64,000 bases of DNA from a bacterium (GTDB lineage Bacteria; Bacteroidota; Ignavibacteria; Kapaibacteriales; UBA7675), in NCBI GenBank assembly GCA_030430495.1, contig JAUIKM010000008.1, positions 1 through 64,000 of the forward strand, given 5' to 3'. Positions 37,346 through 46,390 of the stretch are shown piece after piece (positions within the stretch are counted from its first letter, which is position 1; every line of letters starts with the position of its first letter). The position numbers and the translations under genes were made by a program. The notes beneath the pieces are model-generated. The model did no database searches, was not told the DNA's origin, and worked only from the letters and a program-made list of their open reading frames with translations.

Positions 37346-38662
37346 ATGCCATCAACCAGGGCCGCCAACGGCGCGGACCACGCGGTGTTTTCGCTGGAAC
37401 AATCCGTCGCCGGAATGCATGCCGCCGCCGATTTTGTCGCCGACCGCGTCATCAACCGCGAAGCCATCATTCACCAGGCATTTCTCGCGCTGCTCACCGG
37501 CGAGCACCTGCTGCTACAGAGTCGCACGGGTGCCGGTAAAACGCTGCTGGCCGAGCAGGTCTTCGCCATGTTCAACGGCGCGAATATCTTTAAGGTCCAG
37601 GCGAGCAAGGAACAGCAGCCCGACACCTATTTTGGCGGTCTCGACGTGGCCATGCTCAAGGAGGGCAAGGTATTCCACAATACCGAAGGCTCCATCGTCG
37701 ACTGCGAATTTGCTTTTATCGATGAAATTTTTGATGCCAACGATTTCACACTGCGTGCGCTGCTCTCCGTGTTAAACGAGCGCGCCCTCGTCCGCGGCGT
37801 ACAGAACCAGCCGGCCAAAACTCATACCGTCATAGCCGCAACCAACTACCTGCGCGTTAACGAAGTCACGGAAGCCATTCTCGATCGATTTATGTTTAAG
37901 GCCGTCATTCTGCCGGATAAAAATCCCTTTCTGCAGTATCGCATTTCGCGCCGTTATCTTAAACACGGCGGCGAAAAAGTGACGCCCCCCAAGGTCATTC
38001 CGTTTGCAACGCTCCAGCGCTTAAACAGGATTGTGACCGGCCGCGATGAACAGTACGCGGTCGGGATCAGCGACGATGTTTTATACTTTATGAATCTGGT
38101 GGTGCGCCACTACGAATATGCGCGCAATCGAATGCTGCGCGAAACGCACGATCGCAGAGCGGTGCGGGAAATGCCGGAGTACTACGTCAGTCCGCGTTCG
38201 CAGGCCAAGGCACTGGATGTGCTGCGCGCCATTGCCGTCTGGAACGGCCGCACTGCGGTAGAGCGCGACGACGTCAAAGCGCTCACTTCGATCTTTGCGA
38301 CTGTTGGGGTGGAGGAGGAGGTTCAGACCTTTAACAAATCCTACACGACACTTGTTAACACTTTGTCGGTTTCCAACGGCTTTGAGCAGCTCAAGGTCCT
38401 GTTGTCTTTTGCCTCAATGTTGTCGGAGTTAAAAGCCGATCCGCGTCTGCTCGGCCATCCGCTGACCGAGCTGGAGCACACGCCCATCCGCCGCACTTTT
38501 TTTGACTGGCTGAAAGACTCACTTTCCGGCGGCGGCAGCGTTGAGGATCAGAACCGCCGCATTCTGCGTCAATTCCTGCAGGAATTCATTCCGGTCTGCG
38601 AAGAGATTCGCGAACTCAAGGCCCAGCTTGAGCAGGAAGTTGTGATCCTGACGCGCAGCTGA
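37346..38662 (+). CDS. MoxR/RavA-type AAA+ ATPase
   Basis: A 438-residue protein. The ATG at 37346 has AGGAG seven bases upstream; an ATG at 37331 is possible. Walker A is SRTGAGKTLLAEQVF (about residues 58-66), Walker B FAFIDEIFDAND (about 120), sensor 1 IAATNYLRVNEVTEAILDRF with the arginine finger region. The long C-terminal part ends in a helical domain (residues about 330-438). This matches MoxR-family AAA+ ATPases, chaperone-like modulators that usually act with a von Willebrand factor A protein. No VWA gene follows; the downstream 2 kb has no genes, so the partner would have to lie elsewhere. Confidence 0.85.
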   Translation: MPSTRAANGADHAVFSLEQSVAGMHAAADFVADRVINREAIIHQAFLALLTGEHLLLQSRTGAGKTLLAEQVFAMFNGANIFKVQASKEQQPDTYFGGLDVAMLKEGKVFHNTEGSIVDCEFAFIDEIFDANDFTLRALLSVLNERALVRGVQNQPAKTHTVIAATNYLRVNEVTEAILDRFMFKAVILPDKNPFLQYRISRRYLKHGGEKVTPPKVIPFATLQRLNRIVTGRDEQYAVGISDDVLYFMNLVVRHYEYARNRMLRETHDRRAVREMPEYYVSPRSQAKALDVLRAIAVWNGRTAVERDDVKALTSIFATVGVEEEVQTFNKSYTTLVNTLSVSNGFEQLKVLLSFASMLSELKADPRLLGHPLTELEHTPIRRTFFDWLKDSLSGGGSVEDQNRRILRQFLQEFIPVCEEIRELKAQLEQEVVILTRS

Positions 38663-38890
38663 TTGTGTTAAGGTCTGGAATATTCTGAGCCGACGTGTTG
38701 AACGCTTTTGTGCGGGCTCAACTGCATCCGGCTGCTGCTGTTATTTGGGGCTGCTTTTCACTCGACTTCCGATCGCTTTGAGCTCCGCGTTGCACTTGTC
38801 GCTAAGGCTCTTCTGACGATACTGTTAATCTTCGGGTTTGAAGACTCTGTGTGTTAAGTCAGTGCCCAGCGTGCAGTCCGGCAGCTTGCC

Positions 38891-38930
38891 GGCACTCCAG
38901 ATTGTTGCCTGGGCAATAATCTGGAGTGCC
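38891..38930. repeat. 19-bp near-perfect palindrome
   Basis: Two 19-base arms, GGCACTCCAGATTGTTGCC and GGCAATAATCTGGAGTGCC, separated by TG. They pair with a single G-T mismatch, which as RNA would be a G-U wobble. There is no T tract after it. It is 228 bases past the AAA+ gene stop. It may be a cruciform or processed hairpin, or a remnant terminal inverted repeat; the role is unknown. Confidence 0.85.
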
Positions 38931-38971
38931 AGGTCATGGAGTAGTCAACGGGCAGAGATCAGAAGAAACAA

Positions 38972-39025
38972 CTTCTGGAGAAGTCAGCCATGCTCACTCT
39001 GGAGTGGCAGCTTCTGGAGAAGTCA
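38972..39025. repeat. Short direct repeat
   Basis: CTTCTGGAGAAGTCA occurs at 38972-38986 and 39011-39025, each followed by RCCATG. Each copy contains the small inverted repeat CTTC/GAAG. The similar phrase GAGATCAAAAGAAACAAC occurs near 60731 and GAGATCAGAAGAAACAAC near 38955, linking this area with the intergenic region at 60 kb. Confidence 0.7.
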
Positions 39026-39182
39026 ACCATGAGCAAACAGGAGAATCAGTTCACCGAGTTCACATCCAGTGAAAAATATTGAGGTCGGGAGCCGGTAAAC
39101 GAGTGCGAAGTGAAAAGGAGTGGTGCGCTAAGTTGTTGGAAATAAACGAGTTGGGGCGTGGTCTTGCGTGCGACGTTGAAAA

Positions 39183-40060
39183 ATGGCCGCACTCTCGGCT
39201 AGATCAGGGGACCACCCCGCCGCCTCCACGGTCGATTCCTCCGCGCACCAGGCACACTCCTCCCACCCTGCATTGTGTGCAGAAATTTTGAGTGAAGGCC
39301 GTCGCGGAATCACGCGCCGCCGGCAGCGCGTTTCATCGTTGGAAGTTTAACAAGAGCGGCGCGATCGCACAAGCGGATAAAACTAAGCGTGGTTGAAAAC
39401 GTGGTTGAACGCGCCGGGGAAGTAGTTAAACGGGACGGTCGAGCCGGAAGTCGGTGGCATTCGCCGAAGAATCGGATCGTGCTCTGAGCTCTTAGTCTGA
39501 AGACGTTGAGTTTGTTTAAAATGGCCGCACTCTCGGCTAGATCAGGGGACCACCCCGCCGCCTCCACGGTCGATTCCTCCGCGCACCAGACACACTCCTC
39601 CCACCCTGCATTGTGTGCAGAAATTTTGAGTGAAGGCCGTCGCGGAATCACGCGCCGCCGGCAGCGCGTTTCATCGTTGGAAGTTTAACAAGAGCGGCGC
39701 GATCGCACAAGCGGATAAAACTAAGCGTGGTTGAAAACGTGGTTGAACGCGCCGGGGAAGTAGTTAAACGGGACGGTCGAGCCGGAAGTCGGTGGCATTC
39801 GCCGAAGAATCGGATCGTGCTCTGAGCTCTTAGTCTGAAGACGTTGAGTTTGTTTAAAATGGCCGCACTCTCGGCTAGATCAGGGGACCACCCCGCCGCC
39901 TCCACGGTCGATTCCTCCGCGCACCAGACACACTCCTCCCACCCTGCATTGTGTGCAGAAATTTTGAGTGAAGGCCGTCGCGGAATCACGCGCCGCATGC
40001 TGCGCGTTTCATCGTGGGAAGTTTAACAAGAGCGGCGCGATCGCACAAGCGGATAAAACT
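39183..40060. repeat. 338-bp tandem repeat, about 2.6 copies
   Basis: Units start at 39183, 39521 and 39859 (ATGGCCGCACTCTCGGCTAG), an exact 338-base period. Units 1 and 2 are complete and nearly identical (for example CACCAGGC against CACCAGAC); unit 3 follows closely to about 40060, where CTAAGCGTGG becomes CTGAACGATG and similarity fades. The period is not a multiple of three, yet the minus strand of each unit carries a frame of about 113-116 residues (ISAHNAGWEECVWCAEEST...), and adjacent frames overlap ATGA. Near-identity of the whole unit suggests recent amplification rather than coding constraint. Confidence 0.95.
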
Positions 40061-40653
40061 GAACGATGCGGAAATCGTAGTTGAACGCGGCTTCAACCCG
40101 TTTGAACGGGAACACCAGGCCGGTAAAATGCTTGCCGCGTTTCTTGTTGGATTTGGTTTCTGCAATCAGTCAGTGCAGGAGGCATTGCACCGTGACGCTG
40201 AACATTGAAATCATGCTTCTGCTGCCTTCGACTGCTGTAGCAGCCAAACCTGCCGGTGCTTGAAAAATGCACCGGGGTGGTCGGGGATGGATCGCGAACC
40301 TTCCAAAGCTGAAAGTTGAAGTGGGGCACGCATCCGGACCGGATGGCATGTGCGCAAATCTGAGAAGACTCAGCCTGCCGGGAAATCTTCGTTGCGGTAC
40401 AGCCAGGAAATGACTTCGCGGAGAATCAATGCCGGAGCTCATGTCCATTTGTGCCGGCAAGGCATGGCTCTGTTGTGTTAATGTCGCAAATGCTTGTTGT
40501 CAACGTGTTGTTAACCAAATCGAGTGCAACACTCAGATATTCGTATTCTTCTGCCGGGGAGTGACTGACCGCAAATTGTGCGCTTGGCGACTGCTCTGCA
40601 ATTAGTGCTGTGCGATCCGGGACGAAGAATACTCCGCACGGGATTGCTGGAGT

Positions 40654-40723
40654 GATTTAAACACTGTGGCGAACAAAAAGAAAAAGCAAGCCACGCGAAG
40701 CGGGGCGAAGCGCTCAGGCAATC
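40654..40723 (+). repeat. Dispersed intergenic repeat, copy B
   Basis: Contains GCGAACAAAAAGAAAAAGCAAGCC, then GCGAAGCGG and GCGAAGCGCTCAGGC, matching copies A (15041-15118) and C (60578-60640). The stop codon of yedK (40714-40716 on the minus strand) lies inside its last ten bases. Confidence 0.65.
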
Positions 40724-41391
40724 TTTTCAATAATCCCGGGCAGGTCGTTGCGGGGACTGTTGACCGCGCGCGAAACCGGCCATGCCTGCAGCAGCTCGTT
40801 GTCAATGTCGTGCGCAAGCAACATCTCCAGATCCCGGACCGGCGTATGGTTGTTTAACCAGGCGTCGATTTCCGCCTCGACCAGAATCAACGGCATGCGG
40901 TCGTGCAGCGCCGTCATGAAGTTGTTGGCTGCGGTTGTGATAATCGTGAAAGTGTTAAGTGCGGAAGTCTTGTCTTCGGCCTCGGGATCGCGCCAGGACT
41001 CGTGCAGGCCGGCGAATGCAAGAACTTTGCCGTCGGCTGCGCTGATGTAGTGCGGTACTTTGCCGTCCTCAGTCTTTTTCCACTCAAAAAAGCCGTTGAC
41101 CGGCACGATGCAGCGGCGTTGTTTAAACGCTGCACGAAAGGAAGGCTTGGATGGGACGGTTTCGGCGCGGGCGTTAATTAAACGGTTGCCGATCGATTTT
41201 TCCTTTGCCCAGAAGGGGATGAGTCCCCAGCGCAACAGCTCAATACGACGATCCGTGCGCTCAGTCACGGCCGCAAAAGTCTGTGTGGGAGCGCCGTTGT
41301 AATGTTGGTCGACCTTGGTCAGCGGGAATTCGGCCGTGAATTGGTTGGCCAGCTCGTCGGCAGTGGTAAATTGAGCGATTCGGCCGCACAT
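40714..41391 (-). CDS. yedK: Abasic-site processing protein, SRAP/HMCES family
   Basis: A 225-residue SRAP-domain protein that crosslinks to abasic sites in single-stranded DNA and shields them. ATG 41391 with a strong AGGAGG sequence gives MCGRIAQFTT; the catalytic Cys is residue 2 after Met removal, as required for the thiazolidine crosslink. Other family marks are YNGAPTQ (active-site Asn), LLRWGLIPFWAK, NARAETVPSKPSFR (with the conserved Glu), RCIVPVNGFFEWKK and the active-site His in LHDRMPLIL. It is unlinked in function to lpxA, whose stop lies 26 bases upstream, but shares its orientation. Confidence 0.93.
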   Translation of the reverse strand: MCGRIAQFTTADELANQFTAEFPLTKVDQHYNGAPTQTFAAVTERTDRRIELLRWGLIPFWAKEKSIGNRLINARAETVPSKPSFRAAFKQRRCIVPVNGFFEWKKTEDGKVPHYISAADGKVLAFAGLHESWRDPEAEDKTSALNTFTIITTAANNFMTALHDRMPLILVEAEIDAWLNNHTPVRDLEMLLAHDIDNELLQAWPVSRAVNSPRNDLPGIIEKIA

Positions 41392-41417
41392 GGCTTTCCT
41401 CCTGTTTAACACATACG

Positions 41418-42200
41418 TCAACCGCGGTAAATGCCGCGCTTGGACGCCCGGATAAAGTCGATGCACTCCTGAGTCTCCGGGACCGCCGCTCCGCGCTCCT
41501 GATATGCCGCAACACCGGCCGAGACGTTTAAACCCGAATGGAAAATCGTGCGATAAAACTCTTCAATTTCCTTCATGATATCCGCGGCAAAACCACGGCG
41601 ACGCAGTCCGATTCTGTTAATTCCGTGCAAAGTCAGATCGTTGCCCTCGGCCAGCAGGTAGTGGCAGATGTCCTTGCTCACGTAGGTGCCCGCGCCGACC
41701 ATGGCGTGTTTGCCGACGTTGCAGAATTGGTGCACCAGCGTGCCGCCGCCCAGAATCGCCCAGTCGTGGATAGTCACGTGACCGGCGAGCTGCGTCGAGT
41801 TGGCCATGATGACATTGTCGCCCAGAACGCAGTCGTGCGCCACGTGGCAGTAGGCCATGATTAAACAATCGCGGCCGACAACGGAGCGCCCGGAAGCGCT
41901 TGTGCCGCGGTTAACAGTTGCGTACTCGCGGATGACGGTCCTGTCGCCGATAATGGCCAGCGAACGTTCGCCGGCAAACTTTAAGTCCTGCGGTTCCGTC
42001 GCGATGACTGCACCACTGTAAATCCGGCAATCGCGACCGATGCGAGCGCCGTCGGCGATGTAAACCCCGTTGCGGATTTCCGTGCCGTCGCCGATTTCAA
42101 CATCGCCGTCGATGACGCTGTGGGGGCCGATGCGCACGCCCTCGCCCAGACGTGCGTCGGGAGAAACTACGGCGCTGGGATGTATTGTACTTGCTTGCAT
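41418..42200 (-). CDS. lpxA: UDP-N-acetylglucosamine O-acyltransferase
   Basis: A 260-residue left-handed beta-helix enzyme that adds the first acyl chain to UDP-GlcNAc in lipid A synthesis. Hexapeptide repeats run through residues 5-190 (IHPSAVVSPDARLGEGVRIG...). The catalytic His is in MAYCHVAHDCVLGDN (about residue 120); GGGTLVHQF and the C-terminal helical region (FYRTIFHSGLN) are typical. The ATG at 42200 has ACAGGTGA eight bases upstream; an alternative GTG at 42209 overlaps the preceding stop. It is translationally linked to the lpxC/fabZ fusion gene. Confidence 0.97.
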   Translation of the reverse strand: MQASTIHPSAVVSPDARLGEGVRIGPHSVIDGDVEIGDGTEIRNGVYIADGARIGRDCRIYSGAVIATEPQDLKFAGERSLAIIGDRTVIREYATVNRGTSASGRSVVGRDCLIMAYCHVAHDCVLGDNVIMANSTQLAGHVTIHDWAILGGGTLVHQFCNVGKHAMVGAGTYVSKDICHYLLAEGNDLTLHGINRIGLRRRGFAADIMKEIEEFYRTIFHSGLNVSAGVAAYQERGAAVPETQECIDFIRASKRGIYRG

Positions 42201-42205
42201 GGCAA

Positions 42206-43612
42206 TCACCTGTCCACCAGCACGGCGCGAAGATTGGCTTCGGCCACCAGCGTGTCGCCCACGTAAGCGCGCGCGGCCAGGGTAAACGCCTGGAACTTGG
42301 TGCCGGTCAGTTTAACATCCAGAATGAGCTGATCGCCCGGAGTAACCGTCTTGCGGAACACCGCGTTTTCAATGCCGCGGAAAAAGACCATCTTTTTCTT
42401 GACGTCGTCCATGCGGTTCAACATCAGGAAGCCGCCGACCTGTGCCATGGCCTCGACGATTAACACGCCCGGCATGATCGGCCGAGAGGGGAAGTGGCCC
42501 TGGAAAAAGGGCTCGTTTACCGTCACGTTTTTTAAACCGATAATGCGCTCATTGTCCACGTCGTGCTCGACGATGCGGTCGACGAGCAGGAAGGGATAGC
42601 GGTGCGGCATGATGTCGATGACCTTGTACACGTCCATCAGCGGCTCCTGCGTCTGGGCCTGACGTACGCGTACCGGTGCGCTGTTGCGCGTCTTGAGGTA
42701 GAGTTTGCGGATTAAACGCGCGAACTCAATATTGCTGGCGTGCCCGGGGCGTGCGGCCAGAATCTGCGCCTGCAACGGAACGCCGGCCAAGGCAAGATCG
42801 CCCAGCATATCGAGCAGTTTGTGACGCGCCGGTTCGTTCTTGAAACGCGGCTCGGTGTTGTTTAACAAACCGCCGTTTTCGCCCAGTACCACCTTGCCCT
42901 TTAAACCGAAATTCCTGGCAAAGGTTAACAACTCTTCGTCGGTCATGTCTTTGTCGACAATAACCACTGCGTTGTCGAGCGTGCCGCCCTGGATAAGACC
43001 GTGCTCGCGCAGCGATTCCACTTCCGTTAAAAAGCAGAATGTGCGCGCAGGAGCGAACTCCGTCAAAAATTCTTTGTCGAGGTCAAACAGGCCGGTGTGC
43101 TGGCTGCCGAGGGCGGGGTTGTGGTAGTCGACCATCACCGTGACGCGGAAGTCGTCGGTCGGCAGAGCTACGATGTCGACGCCTTTGGCTTCGTTTGTGT
43201 AGCGCACCGGTTCGGTGACGGTGAAGTATTTGCGCGGTTTGTCCTGCTCGACGATGCCGGCGCGTTGCAGCGCTTCCACGTATGGCATGGCGCTGCCGTC
43301 GCCGACAGGCGGCTCATTGGCGGTCAGCTCAATCCGACAGTTGTCGATCTGCAGACCCGCGAGCGCCGCGAGCACGTGCTCGACGGTGTGGACCTTGACG
43401 TCGTCGATTGCGAGCGTGGTACCGCGTGAAATATCCACCACGTGATCCACCAACGCCGGAATTTCCGGGGCGTCCGGCAGATCGGCGCGGACAAAGCGAT
43501 AGCCATAGTCGACGGGCGCCGGATGGAAGGTTATCGTTGATTCATTGCCGGTATGGAGACCGACACCCTGAAAAGAAGCCGCATCTTTTATCGTGCGCTG
43601 CTTGGAGTGCAT
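42206..43612 (-). CDS. lpxC/fabZ: Bifunctional LpxC-FabZ: UDP-3-O-acyl-GlcNAc deacetylase / 3-hydroxyacyl-ACP dehydratase
   Basis: A 468-residue fusion. Residues 1-315 are LpxC, the zinc deacetylase committing lipid A synthesis: VGLHTGNE, the zinc His in HTVEHVLAAL, the acidic PVGDGSAMPYVEAL motif and EPARHKLLDMLGDLALAG with the second His and the Asp ligand. From about 325 on is FabZ, the hotdog dehydratase of fatty acid elongation: IDIMPHRYPFLLVDRI, the catalytic His in FFQGHFPSRPIMPGVL (about residue 370) and the Glu in LIVEAMAQVGG. The fusion is a hallmark of Bacteroidota/Chlorobiota. Both activities draw on 3-hydroxyacyl-ACP, so fusion may balance lipid A and phospholipid supply. Confidence 0.97.
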   Translation of the reverse strand: MHSKQRTIKDAASFQGVGLHTGNESTITFHPAPVDYGYRFVRADLPDAPEIPALVDHVVDISRGTTLAIDDVKVHTVEHVLAALAGLQIDNCRIELTANEPPVGDGSAMPYVEALQRAGIVEQDKPRKYFTVTEPVRYTNEAKGVDIVALPTDDFRVTVMVDYHNPALGSQHTGLFDLDKEFLTEFAPARTFCFLTEVESLREHGLIQGGTLDNAVVIVDKDMTDEELLTFARNFGLKGKVVLGENGGLLNNTEPRFKNEPARHKLLDMLGDLALAGVPLQAQILAARPGHASNIEFARLIRKLYLKTRNSAPVRVRQAQTQEPLMDVYKVIDIMPHRYPFLLVDRIVEHDVDNERIIGLKNVTVNEPFFQGHFPSRPIMPGVLIVEAMAQVGGFLMLNRMDDVKKKMVFFRGIENAVFRKTVTPGDQLILDVKLTGTKFQAFTLAARAYVGDTLVAEANLRAVLVDR

Positions 43613-43700
43613 GAGCGAGCCGGAAAGTTGGACATGAACCGCAAAGTTAGGCAACAAAAGCCAATAACGGAGACCTTGCGCTTGAAATTGCAGGAAAAAT

Positions 43701-44768
43701 TCACACTGTGTCGTCGCGATTCAGCGCCGCGCGCAGCGTTTCAAGTTCGCGCTCCAGCGCGCGGACCTGTTTCAATAGGTCGGGCAGATGTTTGAGCGAC
43801 ATCATCTGGCGAACGTGTTCGCGATGATCGATGGCCGGTGAGCCGAAATATTTCCCCTTTTCCGTCAACGTCTTCGCCACGCCGGACTGCGCCTCGATGT
43901 AGACGTCGTCGGCAGTCTGTATATGCCCGACGATACCGACCTGGCCGCCGATGCGATTGCGCTTACCGAGTTTGGTACTGCCGGAAATGCCGGTCTGCGA
44001 GACGATGCCCGAGTTCTCGCCGACTTCGACGTTGTGTGCTATCTGCACGAGGTTGTCGATCTTGACGCCGCGCCCGATGCGCGTCACGCCCAGCGTCGCG
44101 CGGTCGATCGTCGTGTTTGCGCCGATTTCGACGTCGTCTTCCACCAGAACGGAACCCACCTGCGGCACTTTTTCAAAGGACCCGTCGGGGCGCTCGACAA
44201 AGCCAAATCCTTCTGCGCCGAGGATCGCGCCAGGGTTGATGATGCAGCGCGCGCCGATCTGCGTGCCTTCGCGGCAGACCACGTTGGCGTGCAGTACCGT
44301 GTCCGCGCCAATCGAGACATTTGTATAAAGGGTTGTGTTGGCGTGAATGACGCTGTTTTCGCCGATGCGACAGTTGGCTCCGATGACGACGTTGGCTCCG
44401 ATAGCCGCGCTCGCAGCAATCTCGGCGCCTGGATCGATGGAGGCCGAGGGGTGTCGCAGCCCGGCTTCCGGTCTGTCTTCCGGATAGAAGATGCGTGCCA
44501 GCTGCATAAAGGCGCGGTAGGGATCGGCCAGGCGGATGTACGCGGCCGGTGCGCCGCCTTCAATTTCCAGGTCCGGCGTCACCAGCAGACAGTCGGCGCG
44601 GGTGACGTCGAGAAACTTGCGGTAACGCCGGTCGGAGAGGAAGCTGATTTCGCCGGGGCCGGCGGCTTCGATGCGGTTCAGACCGTGCAGCAGCAGGTCG
44701 TCGCGGCCTTCGAGCGTACCGCCCAGGATCGAGCAGATTTCAGCGCTGGTTTTCTGGAGTTTGTACAT
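43701..44768 (-). CDS. lpxD: UDP-3-O-acylglucosamine N-acyltransferase
   Basis: A 355-residue acyltransferase for the third lipid A step, using 3-hydroxyacyl-ACP. The N-terminal uridine-binding domain (about 1-100; IEAAGPGEISFLSDRRYRKFL) precedes a left-handed beta-helix of hexapeptide repeats. The catalytic His is in NLVQIAHNVEVGENS (about 245), followed by GISGSTKLGKRNRIGGQVGIVGH. A C-terminal coiled helix (LKHLPDLLKQVRALERELETL) fits the trimer. It lies 88 bases upstream of lpxC/fabZ in the same orientation. Confidence 0.97.
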   Translation of the reverse strand: MYKLQKTSAEICSILGGTLEGRDDLLLHGLNRIEAAGPGEISFLSDRRYRKFLDVTRADCLLVTPDLEIEGGAPAAYIRLADPYRAFMQLARIFYPEDRPEAGLRHPSASIDPGAEIAASAAIGANVVIGANCRIGENSVIHANTTLYTNVSIGADTVLHANVVCREGTQIGARCIINPGAILGAEGFGFVERPDGSFEKVPQVGSVLVEDDVEIGANTTIDRATLGVTRIGRGVKIDNLVQIAHNVEVGENSGIVSQTGISGSTKLGKRNRIGGQVGIVGHIQTADDVYIEAQSGVAKTLTEKGKYFGSPAIDHREHVRQMMSLKHLPDLLKQVRALERELETLRAALNRDDTV

Positions 44769-44803
44769 GCGCGCTTAAGAACCTTTGCCCGGCAAACAGC
44801 GGG

Positions 44804-45451
44804 TTAGTTGTTGTCTCGGTCGCCTGAGGGCGGTCGGCGGACGCGGCGGCGCGGTTTGTCGCGTTCCTGTTCCGCCGGAGCGTTTTTGAGCAGCTCTTCC
44901 TGCTGGGCCTTGAGGTCTTCCACCGGAATCTCAAGGCGTTCCATCACGGCTACCGTGATGTCGTAGCGCGGATTGACGTACAGCAGGTTGTGCGTGCTTT
45001 TGTCCCAGATAATGTCGTATCCGTCTGCGCGCGAAACAGCTTCCACGGCCGCGGAAATTTTTTCTTCAATCGGGCGATAGATGTCGCGCACCAGGCGGTC
45101 GAACTCACCCTCGGGGCCGAACTTGCCGCGCGAAAACGCGTCGAGTTCGTCGATCTTTTTCTGCAGCGTTTCTTCCTTCTGGCTGCGTTCGTCATCGCTC
45201 CAGATCAGGCGGCGCTTCTGGATCTCGTCGCGCAGATTTTCAATTTCGGCGCGGCGATCCTCAATTTCCTTTTTCCACTCATCCGTCATGGTCTTGATGC
45301 GCTGATCCGCCTGCTGCGCATCCGGATAACGCTCGCGGATCACGTCGGTGGATACATAGCCCACCTTGGTCTGTCCCATCATGGTCGTCACGGAACAGAG
45401 CAGTGCAAAGGCGATCAGTGCGCCGAAGCGGCGCAGTGCGACAGTATTCAT
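44804..45451 (-). CDS. Periplasmic chaperone, OmpH/Skp family (copy 1)
   Basis: A 215-residue exported protein. The ATG at 45451 starts a signal peptide (LRRFGALIAFALLCSVTTMMGQ); earlier in-frame codons are not needed. The mature N-terminus KVGYVSTDVIRERYPDAQQAD is the typical OmpH first strand and helix. A long coiled coil (residues about 45-140, KEIEDRRAEIENLRDEIQKR) forms the tentacle, and IISAAVEAVSR/YDIIWDKSTHNLLYVNPRYDIT the closing strand. The basic C-terminal tail of about 40 residues (KPRRRVRRPPSG) is longer than in Skp. Such chaperones carry unfolded outer-membrane proteins to BamA. Confidence 0.9.
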   Translation of the reverse strand: MNTVALRRFGALIAFALLCSVTTMMGQTKVGYVSTDVIRERYPDAQQADQRIKTMTDEWKKEIEDRRAEIENLRDEIQKRRLIWSDDERSQKEETLQKKIDELDAFSRGKFGPEGEFDRLVRDIYRPIEEKISAAVEAVSRADGYDIIWDKSTHNLLYVNPRYDITVAVMERLEIPVEDLKAQQEELLKNAPAEQERDKPRRRVRRPPSGDRDNN

Positions 45452-45601
45452 ATCGATACCTGTGTATGTCATTGTCCTGAGTACGCGGCGGGCGACGTCA
45501 TTGCGCCGCGGGGCCGAAAAGGGTATCAATAGACCATAGATTGAACGGAATTGTTAGCGGAATTTCGCCGAATCTACACGCGACCGGCCTGGTATAAAAT
45601 G

Positions 45602-45624
45602 CAAAACGGCGCCCTCGGGCGCCG
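45602..45624 (-). terminator. Terminator after the second OmpH-like gene
   Basis: A perfect 8-bp stem CGGCGCCC / GGGCGCCG with a two-base gap, followed on the minus strand by TTTTGC. It lies 21 bases past the stop at 45645. It may reduce read-through into the OmpH copy 1-lpxD-lpxC genes. Confidence 0.75.
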
Positions 45625-45644
45625 ATTGCTCAAAGTCTGTAAAA

Positions 45645-46193
45645 TTATTGACCGTCCTTGGCCTCGCCACGGTTCAGGTGGTCAAGTACTTTCCAGGTGA
45701 TCTCGAGGTTTTTGTCGTTGTAATACACGACGGTCGTCGACTTGTCCAGCACGAGGTTGAGTTTTTCTTCCTGGGCCACGGCTTTTACAGCGGCGTCGAT
45801 CCGTTCGCGCAGCGGCACAAGAACGTTGGCGCGGCGCTGTTCGAGTTCCTGCGATTTTACCTGACGGAACTGCAGCATCTGCTGCTGCATGGCGCGCAGG
45901 TCGTTTTCTTCCTTCGCTTTGGCGTCCGCCGTCATCATTTGTTCTTTTTGCTGGTAACTGGTCAGGCGATCCTGCAGCGATTTTTCCATCGCGGCCAGGC
46001 TGTCCTGGATGCTGCGGGCAAAGTTGGTCAGCGCCTTGTCGGCTTCCTGAGCGGCCGGCAATTCCTTGATGATCGCGTCCGCGTCGATAATCCCGACGCG
46101 CAGGCTGCCGGACTGCGCCGCAGCCGGAGCGGCCATAGCGCCAAACAAGACGAGGATTACTACAGCGCGGAGGGCGCTTAATCCGTGATTCAT
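45645..46193 (-). CDS. Periplasmic chaperone, OmpH/Skp family (copy 2)
   Basis: A 182-residue exported protein with ATG 46193 and GAGGAA upstream. Signal peptide residues 1-27 (VVILVLFGAMAAPAAAQ). The mature part has SLRVGIIDADAIIKELPAAQEADKAL, a coiled coil (SLAAMEKSLQDRLTSYQQKEQ through QQQMLQFRQVKSQEL) and the last strand LNLVLDKSTTVVYYNDKNLEITWKVL. It is 30-40 residues shorter than copy 1, lacking its basic tail. Two consecutive OmpH-like genes between bamA and lpxD are common in Bacteroidota. A terminator separates it from copy 1. Confidence 0.92.
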   Translation of the reverse strand: MNHGLSALRAVVILVLFGAMAAPAAAQSGSLRVGIIDADAIIKELPAAQEADKALTNFARSIQDSLAAMEKSLQDRLTSYQQKEQMMTADAKAKEENDLRAMQQQMLQFRQVKSQELEQRRANVLVPLRERIDAAVKAVAQEEKLNLVLDKSTTVVYYNDKNLEITWKVLDHLNRGEAKDGQ

Positions 46194-46390
46194 TGAAATT
46201 CCTCGGAAATCCATGTTTGAGTAGTTCACTGAGCGTATAATCTTGCAAATATAGGAAAATGACCTGCGACGGCCAATGCGGGAACGGCGCTCCTGCGCTT
46301 CGAGTCAGGAGTCCCGTGTGTACCGCCGACCGCGCGTCTACGCTCAATGTGCCGGGCTGTGCTGTGGGCGTGCGCGATTGCGCTTCCTGA

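Larger units (their letters stand above)
38663..40713. other. 2-kb gene-free repeat region
   Basis: A stretch without supported genes between the AAA+ ATPase and yedK, whose stop codons face each other. It contains a 19-bp palindrome (38891-38930), a short direct repeat (CTTCTGGAGAAGTCA at 38972 and 39011), a 338-bp tandem repeat (39183-40060) and the dispersed repeat copy B (40654-40723). The remainder, 40060-40650, shows no structure I can name. Confidence 0.6.

Noticed and set aside
39128-39998. Tandem repeat as CRISPR array
   Set aside because: Units of 338 bp are contiguous and near-identical with no short repeat-spacer alternation and no cas genes nearby.
40014-40460. Short frames between the tandem repeat and yedK
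   Set aside because: No conserved motif or ribosome site; frames on both strands are equally long.
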